A stretch of 64,000 bases of DNA from Barnesiella merdipullorum (GTDB taxonomy: Bacteria; Bacteroidota; Bacteroidia; Bacteroidales; Barnesiellaceae), in NCBI GenBank assembly GCA_019116365.1, contig DXBT01000008.1, forward strand, positions 1 through 64,000. The letters run 5' to 3'. Shown here in pieces: positions 34,094-43,399 of this stretch. Below the pieces are notes generated by a model, which was not told the DNA's origin, made no database searches, and saw nothing but the letters and a program-made list of their open reading frames with translations. The position numbers and the translations under genes were made by a program. The first letter of the stretch is position 1. The number at the start of each line of letters is the position of its first letter.

Positions 34094-34322
34094 CGCATTA
34101 TATTGGCCCCAGGGCCATTTTAATAAGTTTTAAGCAGATTTACCGATTTCATTTTGTCAACTCGATATAGCAAAATCGGGGGTCTCCCTCTTTGTTTATC
34201 AACGTTTCGAGCCAATTACTCCCCTAAACTCAAACGGTTAATTATTGTTAACATTTTACTCTCATATTTCGACCTTTCCCTACAATTCCGGTATGAAGTG
34301 GCTGAAAAAGACAAAAATAAAC

Positions 34323-34330
34323 TACTTTTG
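34323..34330 (+). promoter_or_regulatory. -7 box upstream of the M20 deacylase
   Basis: TACTTTTG matches TAnnTTTG and ends 18 nt before the ATG at 34349. No TTTG lies 19-21 nt upstream. The rest of the 285-nt divergent gap (34064-34348) shows no gene or repeat. Confidence 0.5.
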
Positions 34331-34348
34331 CATAAACCCGTAACAACC

Positions 34349-35431
34349 ATGTACTCGAAAGACGAACTCTACTACATAGCTACCGACCTGTTGCGCCACC
34401 TCATCCACACTCCCTCGACAAGTCGTGAAGAGGAGCAGGCGGCCCAACTCGTGAGCGACGCGCTCGAAAAGGGAGGGTTCACCCCTCATCGCACCGCCAA
34501 CAACGTGTGGGCCCTGGCCGAAGGGTATGATCCGGCAAAGCCTACCCTCCTGCTCAACTCGCACATCGACACGGTGAAACCCACCTCGAGCTGGACACGC
34601 GACCCCTTCGAGCCCATCGAAGAGGAGGGGCGCCTCTATGGCTTGGGCAGCAACGATGCCGGAGCAAGTGTCGTGTCGCTACTGGCGACTTTCATGCATC
34701 TGGCTTCGACCGAACAACCCTACAACCTCATATTCCTTGCCTCGGCCGAAGAAGAGGTGTCGGGAGCCAACGGCATAGCCCGAGTACTCGGCGAACTGCC
34801 GCCCATCGACTTTGCCGTCGTGGGCGAACCCACCGCCATGCAACCGGCCATCTGCGAAAAGGGGCTGCTCGTGCTCGACTGTACCACCCACGGACGGTCG
34901 GGACACGCCGCCCGCGAAGAGGGCATCAATGCGCTATACCTGGCCACCGAGGCTATCGAACAGTTGCGTCGGTTTGAGTTTCCCCTCGTCTCGGAATGGC
35001 TGGGACGGGTGAAGCTCACCGTCACCCAAATTCAGGCTGGCACCCAGCACAACGTCGTGCCCAACCGTTGCGACTTTGTCATCGACCTGCGCACCAACGA
35101 TTGCTATACCAATGCCCAGGCGGTCGAGATTTTGCGCGAGCACTTCCCCCAGGTAACCATCACGCCCCGTTCGCTACGGCTCAACTCGTCGTCGATATCG
35201 CCACGACACCCCTTTGTGCGGCGATGTATCCTCACCGGCCGCGAGCCCTTCGGGTCGCCTACCCTCTCGGATCAGGCACACATGTCCTTCCCTTCGGTCA
35301 AGATAGGCCCGGGCGAATCGGCACGTTCGCACACGGCCGACGAGTATATCGTGCTCGACGAGATACGCGAAGCCATCGAGCTCTACATCTGTCTGCTCGA
35401 CCAACTCGAATTCGAAAAAAAATCAGTGTAA
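34349..35431 (+). CDS. M20-family deacylase, ArgE/DapE type
   Basis: A 360-residue M20 metallopeptidase. Metal and catalytic sites: NSHIDTV (His, Asp), GLGSNDAGASVVSLL (bridging Asp), ASAEEEVSG (catalytic Glu and next ligand), VVGEPT, and the dimer domain HGRSGHAARE. Start at 34349 (MYSKDELYYIATDLL) gives the normal length; upstream in-frame codons look non-coding and a -7 box sits within them. With argB 3.3 kb away the best guess is acetylornithine (or succinylornithine) deacetylase of arginine synthesis; succinyl-diaminopimelate desuccinylase is the alternative. It overlaps the convergent glycosyltransferase by 9 nt. Confidence 0.85.
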   Translation: MYSKDELYYIATDLLRHLIHTPSTSREEEQAAQLVSDALEKGGFTPHRTANNVWALAEGYDPAKPTLLLNSHIDTVKPTSSWTRDPFEPIEEEGRLYGLGSNDAGASVVSLLATFMHLASTEQPYNLIFLASAEEEVSGANGIARVLGELPPIDFAVVGEPTAMQPAICEKGLLVLDCTTHGRSGHAAREEGINALYLATEAIEQLRRFEFPLVSEWLGRVKLTVTQIQAGTQHNVVPNRCDFVIDLRTNDCYTNAQAVEILREHFPQVTITPRSLRLNSSSISPRHPFVRRCILTGREPFGSPTLSDQAHMSFPSVKIGPGESARSHTADEYIVLDEIREAIELYICLLDQLEFEKKSV

Positions 35432-36367
35432 CAAACAGGTGGCCAGAATAGCCGACCCCCGGCCTCCCCACGACACATAACGATAGACCAGCGGCAAGAA
35501 CCACCGCAGGGTGCGGTCGTCCCGAGTCTGGTCGAGGGTCAGGTGGTAAATCTCGGCTCCCCGCGGGCTCCGCTCGCGGTGGCACAAACCAGCCACCACC
35601 ATCTGCTTATAAAGCAACAGCCTGTGCAGGCGCCTCTTGTTCGGGAAACTGCTGCGCTCCACATCGTCATGGGCATGAACAATGGCCCGCAAAATATCGT
35701 CGCTGTTGGGGGCGTAGCGATAACCGGTAATGCTGTCGGCATGCAGATAGACATTGACCAGTGGCGGACGCTCGATCCACACCACCCGATCGGTAGCCAG
35801 CAGCAACCGCAACCCCAGTTCCCAGTCCTCCCAACGCATATAATCTTCGTGCCAGCCGCCAACAGAACGCACCAGGGCCGTGCGGACCGCATAGCGAACC
35901 GTGCCCAGCGTACTGTGAAACAGATGGGGCTCGACCCGATTGGAAAAGACCGCCCTGGCCACATGAGGACGCCCCGACTCGGGCCACACCCGTATGGTGC
36001 AACCCACAATATCGGGCGACACCTCCCGATCAAACGCCTGCATATAGAGCGCCATGGCCTCGGGCACATAGGTGTCGTCGCTATCGAGAAAGGCGACAAA
36101 CTCCTCCCGCACACACGACAGGCCCTTGTTGCGGGCTGCCGAGGGCCCTCGCTTCACCTCCTGGGCAACCGTCACCTCAAAATCGTCGCTTTCGTACCGG
36201 CTCTTCAGCTCCCGGCACAAAGCCAGCGAACCGTCGGTAGAACCGTTATCGACCAGGACGACATGCAAGGGGCGATAGGTTTGCGCGACAATCGAGGCAA
36301 ACGTCCGCACCAACTCCTTCTCCCGATTATAGACGGGTACTACTATGGCTATGCTTGTCGGTTTCAT
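35423..36367 (-). CDS. family 2 glycosyltransferase
   Basis: A 314-residue GT-A enzyme starting at 36367 (MKPTSIAIVVPVYNREKELV). The nucleotide-binding VVLVDNGSTDGS, KGPSAARNKGLSC and the metal-binding AFLDSDDTYVPEA are typical of GT2. The C-terminal part (GGWHEDYMRWEDWELGLRLL) holds the ED/W catalytic-base motif. It is a single gene, not obviously in an operon; donor and acceptor cannot be predicted. The next ~190 nt up to the radical SAM gene hold no other ORF. Confidence 0.88.
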   Translation of the reverse strand: MKPTSIAIVVPVYNREKELVRTFASIVAQTYRPLHVVLVDNGSTDGSLALCRELKSRYESDDFEVTVAQEVKRGPSAARNKGLSCVREEFVAFLDSDDTYVPEAMALYMQAFDREVSPDIVGCTIRVWPESGRPHVARAVFSNRVEPHLFHSTLGTVRYAVRTALVRSVGGWHEDYMRWEDWELGLRLLLATDRVVWIERPPLVNVYLHADSITGYRYAPNSDDILRAIVHAHDDVERSSFPNKRRLHRLLLYKQMVVAGLCHRERSPRGAEIYHLTLDQTRDDRTLRWFLPLVYRYVSWGGRGSAILATCLLH

Positions 36368-36659
36368 CGTTTTCAAAAATAGCGAAAGGTGAGCGCAGAG
36401 CAAAGAGAAACTGCGTTTTCAACTTTGACCCCTGCCGAACTGCATCCTCTCTTCTACAAAGATAGAAAAAGATATTTTTCCCCATCTCAATTATAAATTC
36501 TTTTCTTAAAATTGTCGCCGATACGGCAAAAACGCCGTAACTTTATCCTCGGGTAGCATGGCAACAATCGGGCTCAGTCCAGAAGAAAGACTTCCGAGAG
36601 AGAATCTCATTAATACCGATGGGCCAGCCAGATACCTACAAAAGAACTTACACATCGCC

Positions 36660-37925
36660 ATGACCGAAGAGACGCTAAAGAAACTGAAGATATTGACCGA
36701 ATCGGCGAAATATGATGTATCCTGTTCGTCGAGCGGCACCGTGCGGTCCAACACCCAGAGCGGGTTGGGCAATACGGTGGGCGGTATAGGCATCTGCCAC
36801 AGTTTTGCCGATGACGGACGATGCATCTCGTTGCTGAAAACGATGCTCACCAATTCGTGTATGTACGACTGTGCCTACTGTATCAACCGGCGGAGCAACG
36901 ACATTCCGCGGGCTACCTTCTCGGTGAGAGAACTGGTCGAACTGACCATCGAGTTTTACCGGCGCAACTACATCGAGGGGCTCTTTCTCAGCTCGGGTGT
37001 GGTGCGTAACCCCGACTATACCATGGAGCGGCTGGTGCGTGTCGTGAAAGACCTGCGCACCATCCATCGGTTCAACGGATACATCCATCTGAAGAGTATC
37101 CCCGGAGCCAGCCGCGAACTGGTGAACGAGGCCGGGAAGTATGCCGACCGCATGAGTGTGAACATAGAGATACCCAACGAGAGCTCATTGAAACTGCTTG
37201 CTCCCGAAAAAGACTTCAAGAGCGTCTATCAACCCATGTCGTACATTCAGCAACAGACGCTCGCTGCGAAAGAGGAGCGCAAACACTTCAAACACGCCCC
37301 GCGTTTTGTCCCGGCCGGACAAAGCACACAGATGATCATAGGTGCCACCCCCGACCACGACCGCGATATCCTGCGGCTGTCGTCGGCCCTCTATGCCCGC
37401 CCCACCATGCGACGGGTTTACTACTCGGGCTACATTCATGTAAACACCTACGACACACGGCTTCCCATGCTGAAACAGCCGCCGCTGGTACGCGAGAACC
37501 GACTCTACCAGGCCGACTGGCTCTTGCGCTTCTACCAGTTCAAGGTCGATGAAATCGTAAACGATGCTTACCCCGACCTCGATCTCGAAATCGACCCCAA
37601 ACTCTCCTGGGCACTGCGGCACCCCGAGGTATTCCCGGTCGATATCAACAAGGCTCCCTATGAGCTCATCCTCCGGGTTCCCGGCATCGGGGTGAAGTCG
37701 GCCACGCTCATTGTCAACTCCCGCCGCTTTGCCCGGGTAACCAGCTATCACCTGAAGAAGATGGGGGTGGTGATGAAGAAAGCCAAGTTTTTCATCACCT
37801 GCGGCGAACTGTCGTCGCCCACCGTCAACGAACTACGCCCCGAGAACGTGAGACGCCTGCTCACCCCGTCGAGCTCCAGGAAAAAAGACGACCGGCAGAT
37901 GCAATTACCCTTTTCCAACGAATAA
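36660..37925 (+). CDS. putative DNA modification/repair radical SAM protein
   Basis: A 421-residue protein if started at ATG 36660 (MTEETLKKLKIL), which matches the usual N-terminus of this family (TIGR03916-type: EKLKIL..SAKYDVSCSSSG). An in-frame ATG at 36558 adds 34 residues without family support. The radical SAM [4Fe-4S] motif CMYDCAYC uses C67, C71 and C74. Residues ~340-356 (VPGIGVKSATLIVNSRR) are a helix-hairpin-helix, implying DNA contact. It is followed 12 nt later by its usual partner. The reaction is unknown; a role in DNA lesion repair or base modification is inferred from the HhH and the partner. Confidence 0.88.
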   Translation: MTEETLKKLKILTESAKYDVSCSSSGTVRSNTQSGLGNTVGGIGICHSFADDGRCISLLKTMLTNSCMYDCAYCINRRSNDIPRATFSVRELVELTIEFYRRNYIEGLFLSSGVVRNPDYTMERLVRVVKDLRTIHRFNGYIHLKSIPGASRELVNEAGKYADRMSVNIEIPNESSLKLLAPEKDFKSVYQPMSYIQQQTLAAKEERKHFKHAPRFVPAGQSTQMIIGATPDHDRDILRLSSALYARPTMRRVYYSGYIHVNTYDTRLPMLKQPPLVRENRLYQADWLLRFYQFKVDEIVNDAYPDLDLEIDPKLSWALRHPEVFPVDINKAPYELILRVPGIGVKSATLIVNSRRFARVTSYHLKKMGVVMKKAKFFITCGELSSPTVNELRPENVRRLLTPSSSRKKDDRQMQLPFSNE

Positions 37926-37937
37926 CCCTATTGCCCT

Positions 37938-38711
37938 GTGTCATCGATTATCTTTCAATACGACCGCACGTTCGACGGCATGCTCACTGCCGTCTTCGAC
38001 GCATATGCCCGCCGGTCGTTCCCGCAGATGATCCAAGGCCTTGACGAACCCCTCCCGCTGTTCTACGACGAGGTGCACACGGTAATCACCGACGAAGAGA
38101 AGTCGGGCCGGGTATGGAAGGCTCTCGAAAAGAAATTGTCGAAAGAGGCCCTCTCGTGCCTTACCGTGAGCTACCTGTCGGAACTCCCGGAGCTGGACCT
38201 GCACCTCTTCAAGTATATCTGCAAAAACATCGACAGCCCCGTGAGCCTCGAGCGCAACTTTTCCGACGACGATATTCTGTTTGTCACCAACACCTTCCGC
38301 AAAGTACTGTACGAGCGCCTGCGCATGATGCAGTTCATCCGCTTCCAGAAGGCGGCCGACGGCACCTACTTCGGCATCATGGAGCCGCAGTACAACGTAT
38401 TGCCCCTGGCCATAGCCCATTTCAAGGACCGCTTTGCCGACCAGCCCTTCGTCATCTACGACAAGAAACGGCACTACGGCTATTACTACAACCAGAGCGA
38501 GGTGACCCAAGTAACCTTCGACGAAAGCCTCCCGCACTTCGTCACCGGCAAGCTGGACGAGTCGCTCATGGCCGACGACGAAAAACTGTTTCAAGAGCTG
38601 TGGCGCACCTACTTCAAGGCCGTCTGCATACAGGGCCGCATCAACCCCCGGAAGCAGCGGAAAGACATGCCCGTGCGCTACTGGAAATACCTTACCGAAA
38701 AGAACAAGTAA
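37938..38711 (+). CDS. TIGR03915-family DNA metabolism protein, partner of the radical SAM protein
   Basis: A 257-residue protein starting with GTG (MSSIIFQYDRTFDGMLTAVF). IIFQYDRTFDGMLTAVFDAYARR at the N-terminus and the later GIMEPQYNVLPLAIAHFKDR and YDKKRHYGYYYNQ are typical of the family that accompanies the radical SAM DNA-repair-like protein, and that in other bacteria can be fused to a uracil-DNA-glycosylase domain. No glycosylase domain is attached here. Function uncharacterised. Confidence 0.83.
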   Translation: MSSIIFQYDRTFDGMLTAVFDAYARRSFPQMIQGLDEPLPLFYDEVHTVITDEEKSGRVWKALEKKLSKEALSCLTVSYLSELPELDLHLFKYICKNIDSPVSLERNFSDDDILFVTNTFRKVLYERLRMMQFIRFQKAADGTYFGIMEPQYNVLPLAIAHFKDRFADQPFVIYDKKRHYGYYYNQSEVTQVTFDESLPHFVTGKLDESLMADDEKLFQELWRTYFKAVCIQGRINPRKQRKDMPVRYWKYLTEKNK

Positions 38712-38844
38712 CAATTGCCACCCCGGCCGGCGGCACAGTTGACAAGTCTGCACACAAGTGCAGCGACAAACGAGATGTTCACTCCCGTCGGCCGCTGCAC
38801 CTCCTTTCATAAATCATCACATAAAACAAGTTCTATCAAAAGCA

Positions 38845-38867
38845 GGGAACCTGACTTGTCGGTTCCC
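38845..38867 (-). terminator. possible terminator of the efflux operon
   Basis: GGGAACC (38845-38851) pairs with GGTTCCC (38861-38867). On the minus strand the stem is followed by TGCTTTTG, a short T-tract. It lies 23 nt past the outer-membrane factor stop. Confidence 0.6.
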
Positions 38868-38889
38868 GTCAACGCAAGGCTTGGCCCAA

Positions 38890-40260
38890 TCAGTCGCTAC
38901 CGCCTCCCAGGGCATTGTAAAGGGTGATAATCGACTGGCAATGGGTGAAACTGTCCGACACCATGTTCAGTCGGGCATTCAGCAACGACTGCTGCGCGGT
39001 GAGCAGTTCGAGATAGGTGGCATTGCCCGTCTTGTAAAGGGCGGTAGAGGTCTCGACCGTACGTTCCAATTCGCGGCACTGCTTTTGGTGAATCTCGAGA
39101 TTGCGCTCGGCCGACTCGACGGCATAGAGTGCATCACTCACCTCCTGCCCGGCATCGAGCAGGGTCTGTTTGTAATTGAGCAAAGCAATCTGCTCCTCGT
39201 CTTTCGACACCCGCAGGTTCGATACCAGTTTTCCCCGATTGAAAATCGGTTGAGTCAACGAGGCCACGGCCGAGAGAATCCACCCGCCGGGATTGGTCAC
39301 CACCTGCCCCAGCGAGTTGGTCCATCCCGCACTGCCCGAGAGGGTAAGATTGGGATAGAAGGCCGACCGCGCCTGGTTGGTCGTGTAGTAGGCACTGGCC
39401 AGGGTCATCTCGGCCTCACGCACATCGGGCCGTTTCGAGAGCAACCGCAACGGTACCCCCACGTTGAAGATTTCGGGGAACTGCTGCCCGGCAAGCCGCC
39501 CCCGCTCGATGGCCCGGGGCGTCACACCCAGCACGGTGCAGAGCGAATTCTCGGCCTCTCGTTGCTGACGCAACAGATCGTTATGGGTCGCCTCCAGCTC
39601 ATACAGGTTGGCCCGAGCCTGGGTGACGGCATTCTCGGTCTCTTCGCCCACCTTCAGGAGCGACTCCATGATGCGCACCTGCTCCTGCCAAAGCGAGAGG
39701 GTCGATTGGCTCAACTCGACCTGTTCGTCGAGCATCAGCAACGAATAGTAGTTGTTGGCTATGGTGGCAATCACCTCCGACTGGATGGCCTGCCGATAGG
39801 CCTCCTGCTGCAACAAGGTGGAGCGGGAGCCCCGTGCGGCATTGAGCAGATTGCCAAAGAGATCGATCTCCCAACTGGCCTGAACCGGTATCTCATAGGT
39901 CTTCACCGCCTTGGCCCCATCGGTACTGCTTATCGAGCCCTGCGGCGACAGGGTGAGCGACGGCAGAAAGGCAAGACGGGCTGCCGTGAGCTGGGCCTTC
40001 GCCTCATCGACCCGCAACAGAGCCGTCTGCAAATCGGTGTTGTTGTCGAGCCCAAATCGAATGAGACGCTGCAACAAGGTATCCTGGAAAACCTCCTCCC
40101 AGGCGAGGTCGCCCCAAGTGAGCGAGTCGTTGGTCGTATATGACTCGGCACCCCTGAAGAGGCTATCGACCGGCAGCTCCTCGGGCCGTTCGTATTGTTT
40201 GTAGATGTGGCAACTGCTCAACAGCAGGGCACACATCGCTATACATATTATCTTTTTCAT
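38890..40260 (-). CDS. outer-membrane efflux factor (TolC/NodT family lipoprotein)
   Basis: A 456-residue protein with a lipoprotein signal (CIAMCALLLSSC, lipobox LSSC) and the repeated helical structure of outer-membrane factors: AQLTAARLAFLPSLTLSPQG in the first repeat and SAFYPNLTLSGSAGWTNSLG in the second. It forms the exit duct for the RND pump. Its ATG overlaps the pump stop by ATGA, so it is translationally coupled. Confidence 0.93.
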   Translation of the reverse strand: MKKIICIAMCALLLSSCHIYKQYERPEELPVDSLFRGAESYTTNDSLTWGDLAWEEVFQDTLLQRLIRFGLDNNTDLQTALLRVDEAKAQLTAARLAFLPSLTLSPQGSISSTDGAKAVKTYEIPVQASWEIDLFGNLLNAARGSRSTLLQQEAYRQAIQSEVIATIANNYYSLLMLDEQVELSQSTLSLWQEQVRIMESLLKVGEETENAVTQARANLYELEATHNDLLRQQREAENSLCTVLGVTPRAIERGRLAGQQFPEIFNVGVPLRLLSKRPDVREAEMTLASAYYTTNQARSAFYPNLTLSGSAGWTNSLGQVVTNPGGWILSAVASLTQPIFNRGKLVSNLRVSKDEEQIALLNYKQTLLDAGQEVSDALYAVESAERNLEIHQKQCRELERTVETSTALYKTGNATYLELLTAQQSLLNARLNMVSDSFTHCQSIITLYNALGGGSD

Positions 40261-43200
40261 ATCTTTCTATCCTCTTTACGTTTACCCATAACCCGCTCCT
40301 CGATATACTGGAAGGTGATGAAGAAGACGGGCGTTACAAACAGCAGGGCAATTGTGCCGATGAGCATACCCCCCACGGTACCTACACCCAGCGACGTATT
40401 ACCGTTGGCACCTACCCCCGATGCAAACATAAGCGGGAGCAACCCGAAGATCATCGTCAGGGCCGTCATCAGGATAGGCCTCAACCGCACCCCGGCAGCC
40501 GAGATGGCGGCCTGGGCCAGCGACATACCCTCTTTGCGTCGCTCGGTGGCATACTCGGTGAGCAGAATGGCCGTCTTCGACAACAACCCGATGAGCATGA
40601 TCAAGCCCGTCTGCAAATAGATGTTGTTCTCAATACCCCACAAGCGGGCAAACAGGAAGCTGCCCATCAAGCCAAACGGTACCGACAGAATCACAGCCAG
40701 GGGAATGAACAGACTCTCATAGAGCGCACAAAGTATGAGATAGATGAAGAGGATACAAACACCATAGATAATCACCGTGTCGTGCGAATCGGCCATCTGC
40801 TCCTCCTCGCGGGTCATCCCCGAGAACTCATAGCCGTAACCGGTGGGCAGGGTTTGCGCCGCTACCTCTTTCACGGCATTAATCACATCGCCCGAACTGT
40901 AACCGCTGGCCGGCATGCCCTGCACGTTGATCGACGAGAACATGTTGAACCGCGTGAGCGACTCGGCGCCATAGGTCTTGGTGAGTGTTACAAACTGGCT
41001 GATGGGTGCCATGCCGTCGGAGGTCTTCACAAAGATATTATCGAGCGACTGGATGCTCTTGCGGCTGTCCGACGGAGCCTGGATGATAACCCGGTACAAC
41101 TTGGTGAAACGGTTGAAGTTCGAGGCATAGATGCTGCCGAAATAACCCGAGAGTACCGAGAGCACCTTGTCGGTGGTGATGCCGGCCCGCTGGCACTGGG
41201 CCTCATCGACATCGACGCGATACTGGGGGAAGTTGGCACTGAACGAAGTATAGGCCATCTCGATTTCGGGACGCTTGTTCAGCTCGACCAGGAAGTTGTT
41301 GGTCACCTGGCTCAAGGCATCGATACCCTTGCCCGAGCGGTCCTGCAGATAGAGCTCAAAGCTGTTGCCCGTGCCATAACCCGAAATCATGGGCGGCGAG
41401 AAGACAAACAGTCGGGCATTCTTGATATGAGCCGTACGCCGGTAAATCTCGGCCGAGATGGCATCGACACTGTTCTCCTCACCCGGGCGCTCGTCCCACG
41501 GTTTCAGTTTGATAATGAACATACCATGCGACGAACCACTACCCGTACCCATACCGAAACCGGCCACGTTGTTGAAGTTGTCGATTTGCGGGATCTGTTT
41601 CAACTCGGCCTCTACCTTGTCCATAATGCTCGCCGTCTCGGCCAGAGTACTGCCGGCCGGGGTATCGAGGCTCACGAAGATAGAGCCGGTATCTTCCGAA
41701 GGCACCAGACTGGTCTTGGTCGTGGCCATGAAATAGAGCAACAGCCCCACCGAGGCGGCAAACGTAGTCCACACCAGCCATTTGTGCCTGATGAAGAATT
41801 TGGCGCCCTCCTTATACTTGCGAACAAGACGCTTGAATATAGAGTCGAAGGCCAGCCTGAAGCGGGTCGAAAACTCAGGCTTCTTCCCATCGACCAGAAT
41901 CTCGTTGGGCCGCAACAGCAGAGCACAGAGTGCCGGCGAGAGGGTGAGGGCGTTGATGGCCGAGATGCCCACGGCTACCGCCATCGTGATACCAAATTGG
42001 GTATAGAACACACCCGATGTGCCCCCCATGAACGACACCGGCACAAATACCGCCATAAACACCAGCGTAGAGGTGACAATGGCCGACGAGATGCCGCTCA
42101 TCGCATCGATCGAGGCCTTATAGGGCGAGCGATACCCTTCGTCGAACCGCACCTGCACCGCCTCGACCACAATGATGGCATCATCGACAATCGTACCGAT
42201 GGCCAGTACCAGAGCAAACAGGGTGAGCAGGTTGATGCTGAACCCCGCCAGATAGAGCACGGCAAAGGTACCGATGAGCGACACGAAGATACTGATGGTG
42301 GGGATGAGCGTCGAGCGTGGGTTCTGCAGGAAGACATAGACCACCAGCACCACCAGAATGATAGCCTCGAGCAGCGTCTTGATTACCTCGTTAATCGAGG
42401 CATCGAGGAAGTTTTTGGTACTCATCAGCTCTACGATCTCCATATCCTCGGGCAGCGTCTCTTGCAACTCGTCGAGATAGTTGTCGATGTTGGTAATAAT
42501 CTCGTTGGCATTGGTGCCGGCCGTCTGGTTAATCATACAGGTCGAGCCCGGCGCCCCATTCACCCGGCCGGTATAGGAGTAGCTCTGCGAGCCCAGTTCG
42601 ACGGTAGCGATATCTTTCAACCGCAACACCCGGCCGTCGTCGAAGGCCTTGATGACAATCTCTTCAAACTCCTGCTCCTTCTCGAGACGTCCGCGATACT
42701 TGAGCGTATATTGATAGACATTCTTCGAATCCTCACCGATAGCACCCGTCGAGGCCTCGATATTCTGGCTCGAGAGAGCCGCCTCCACATCGCTCGGCTA
42801 CAGTTCATACTGGGCCATCACGTCGGGCTTCAGCCAGATGCGCATGGCGTAGTCGCCACCCATCACATTCACCTCGCCTACGCCCGATATACGCTGAATC
42901 TGCGGCTTGATATTGATGCTCAGATAGTTGGTAAGGAAAGCCTCGTCGTATGTGCCGTTGGGACTGTAGAGACCGAAAATCTTCAGCATACTGTTCTGCC
43001 GCTTCATGGTGGTCACACCCACCTTGGTCACCTCGGCCGGCAACAGCGAGGTGGCGGTAGAGACCTTGTTCTGCACGTTCACGGCCGCCATATCGGGGTC
43101 GCTGCCCTGCTTGAAGTAAACTGTAATCTCGGCACTACCCGTGTTACTGGCCGTCGATGTCATGTAGGTCATGTTTTCCACTCCGTTGATTGCCTCTTCG

Positions 43201-43397
43201 AGCGGAACGATGACACTCTTCTGCACCGCCTCGGCATTGGCTCCGCTATAAGTCGTGGATACCCGTATGGTAGGCGGCGCAATATCGGGGTATTGCTCCA
43301 CCGACAGGGCATAAAGCCCGATCAATCCTGCTACGAGGATAACGACCGAGATCACCGTCGACAAGATGGGCCGGTCTATGAAATACTGCAACTTCAT
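40257..43397 (-). pseudogene. RND (HAE1/AcrB-type) efflux pump, interrupted by one in-frame TAG
   Basis: A frame of 1046 codons (MKLQYFIDRPILSTVISVVI) with a single TAG at 42800-42798 (codon 200). Both sides match AcrB-type pumps: upstream GVENMTYMTSTASNTGSAEI and QRISGVGEVNVMGGDYAMRI; downstream the membrane segments with LFALVLAIGTIVDDAIIVVE (proton-relay Asp pair), GTSGVFYTQFGITMAVAVGI and AILLTEYATERRKEGMS. The stop falls in the porter domain where homologues read QYxL-T/x-PSDV. Without readthrough no functional trimer could form. The flanking adaptor and outer-membrane genes are intact and overlap normally. Recent nonsense mutation, suppression or base error cannot be separated here. Confidence 0.88.
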
Positions 43398-43399
43398 GG

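Noticed and set aside
36558..36659. Extended N-terminus of the radical SAM protein from ATG 36558
   Set aside because: The 34 extra residues have no family support, whereas the family N-terminus begins right at the ATG at 36660. It is kept as a second option because a -7-like TAACTTTA lies just upstream of 36558.
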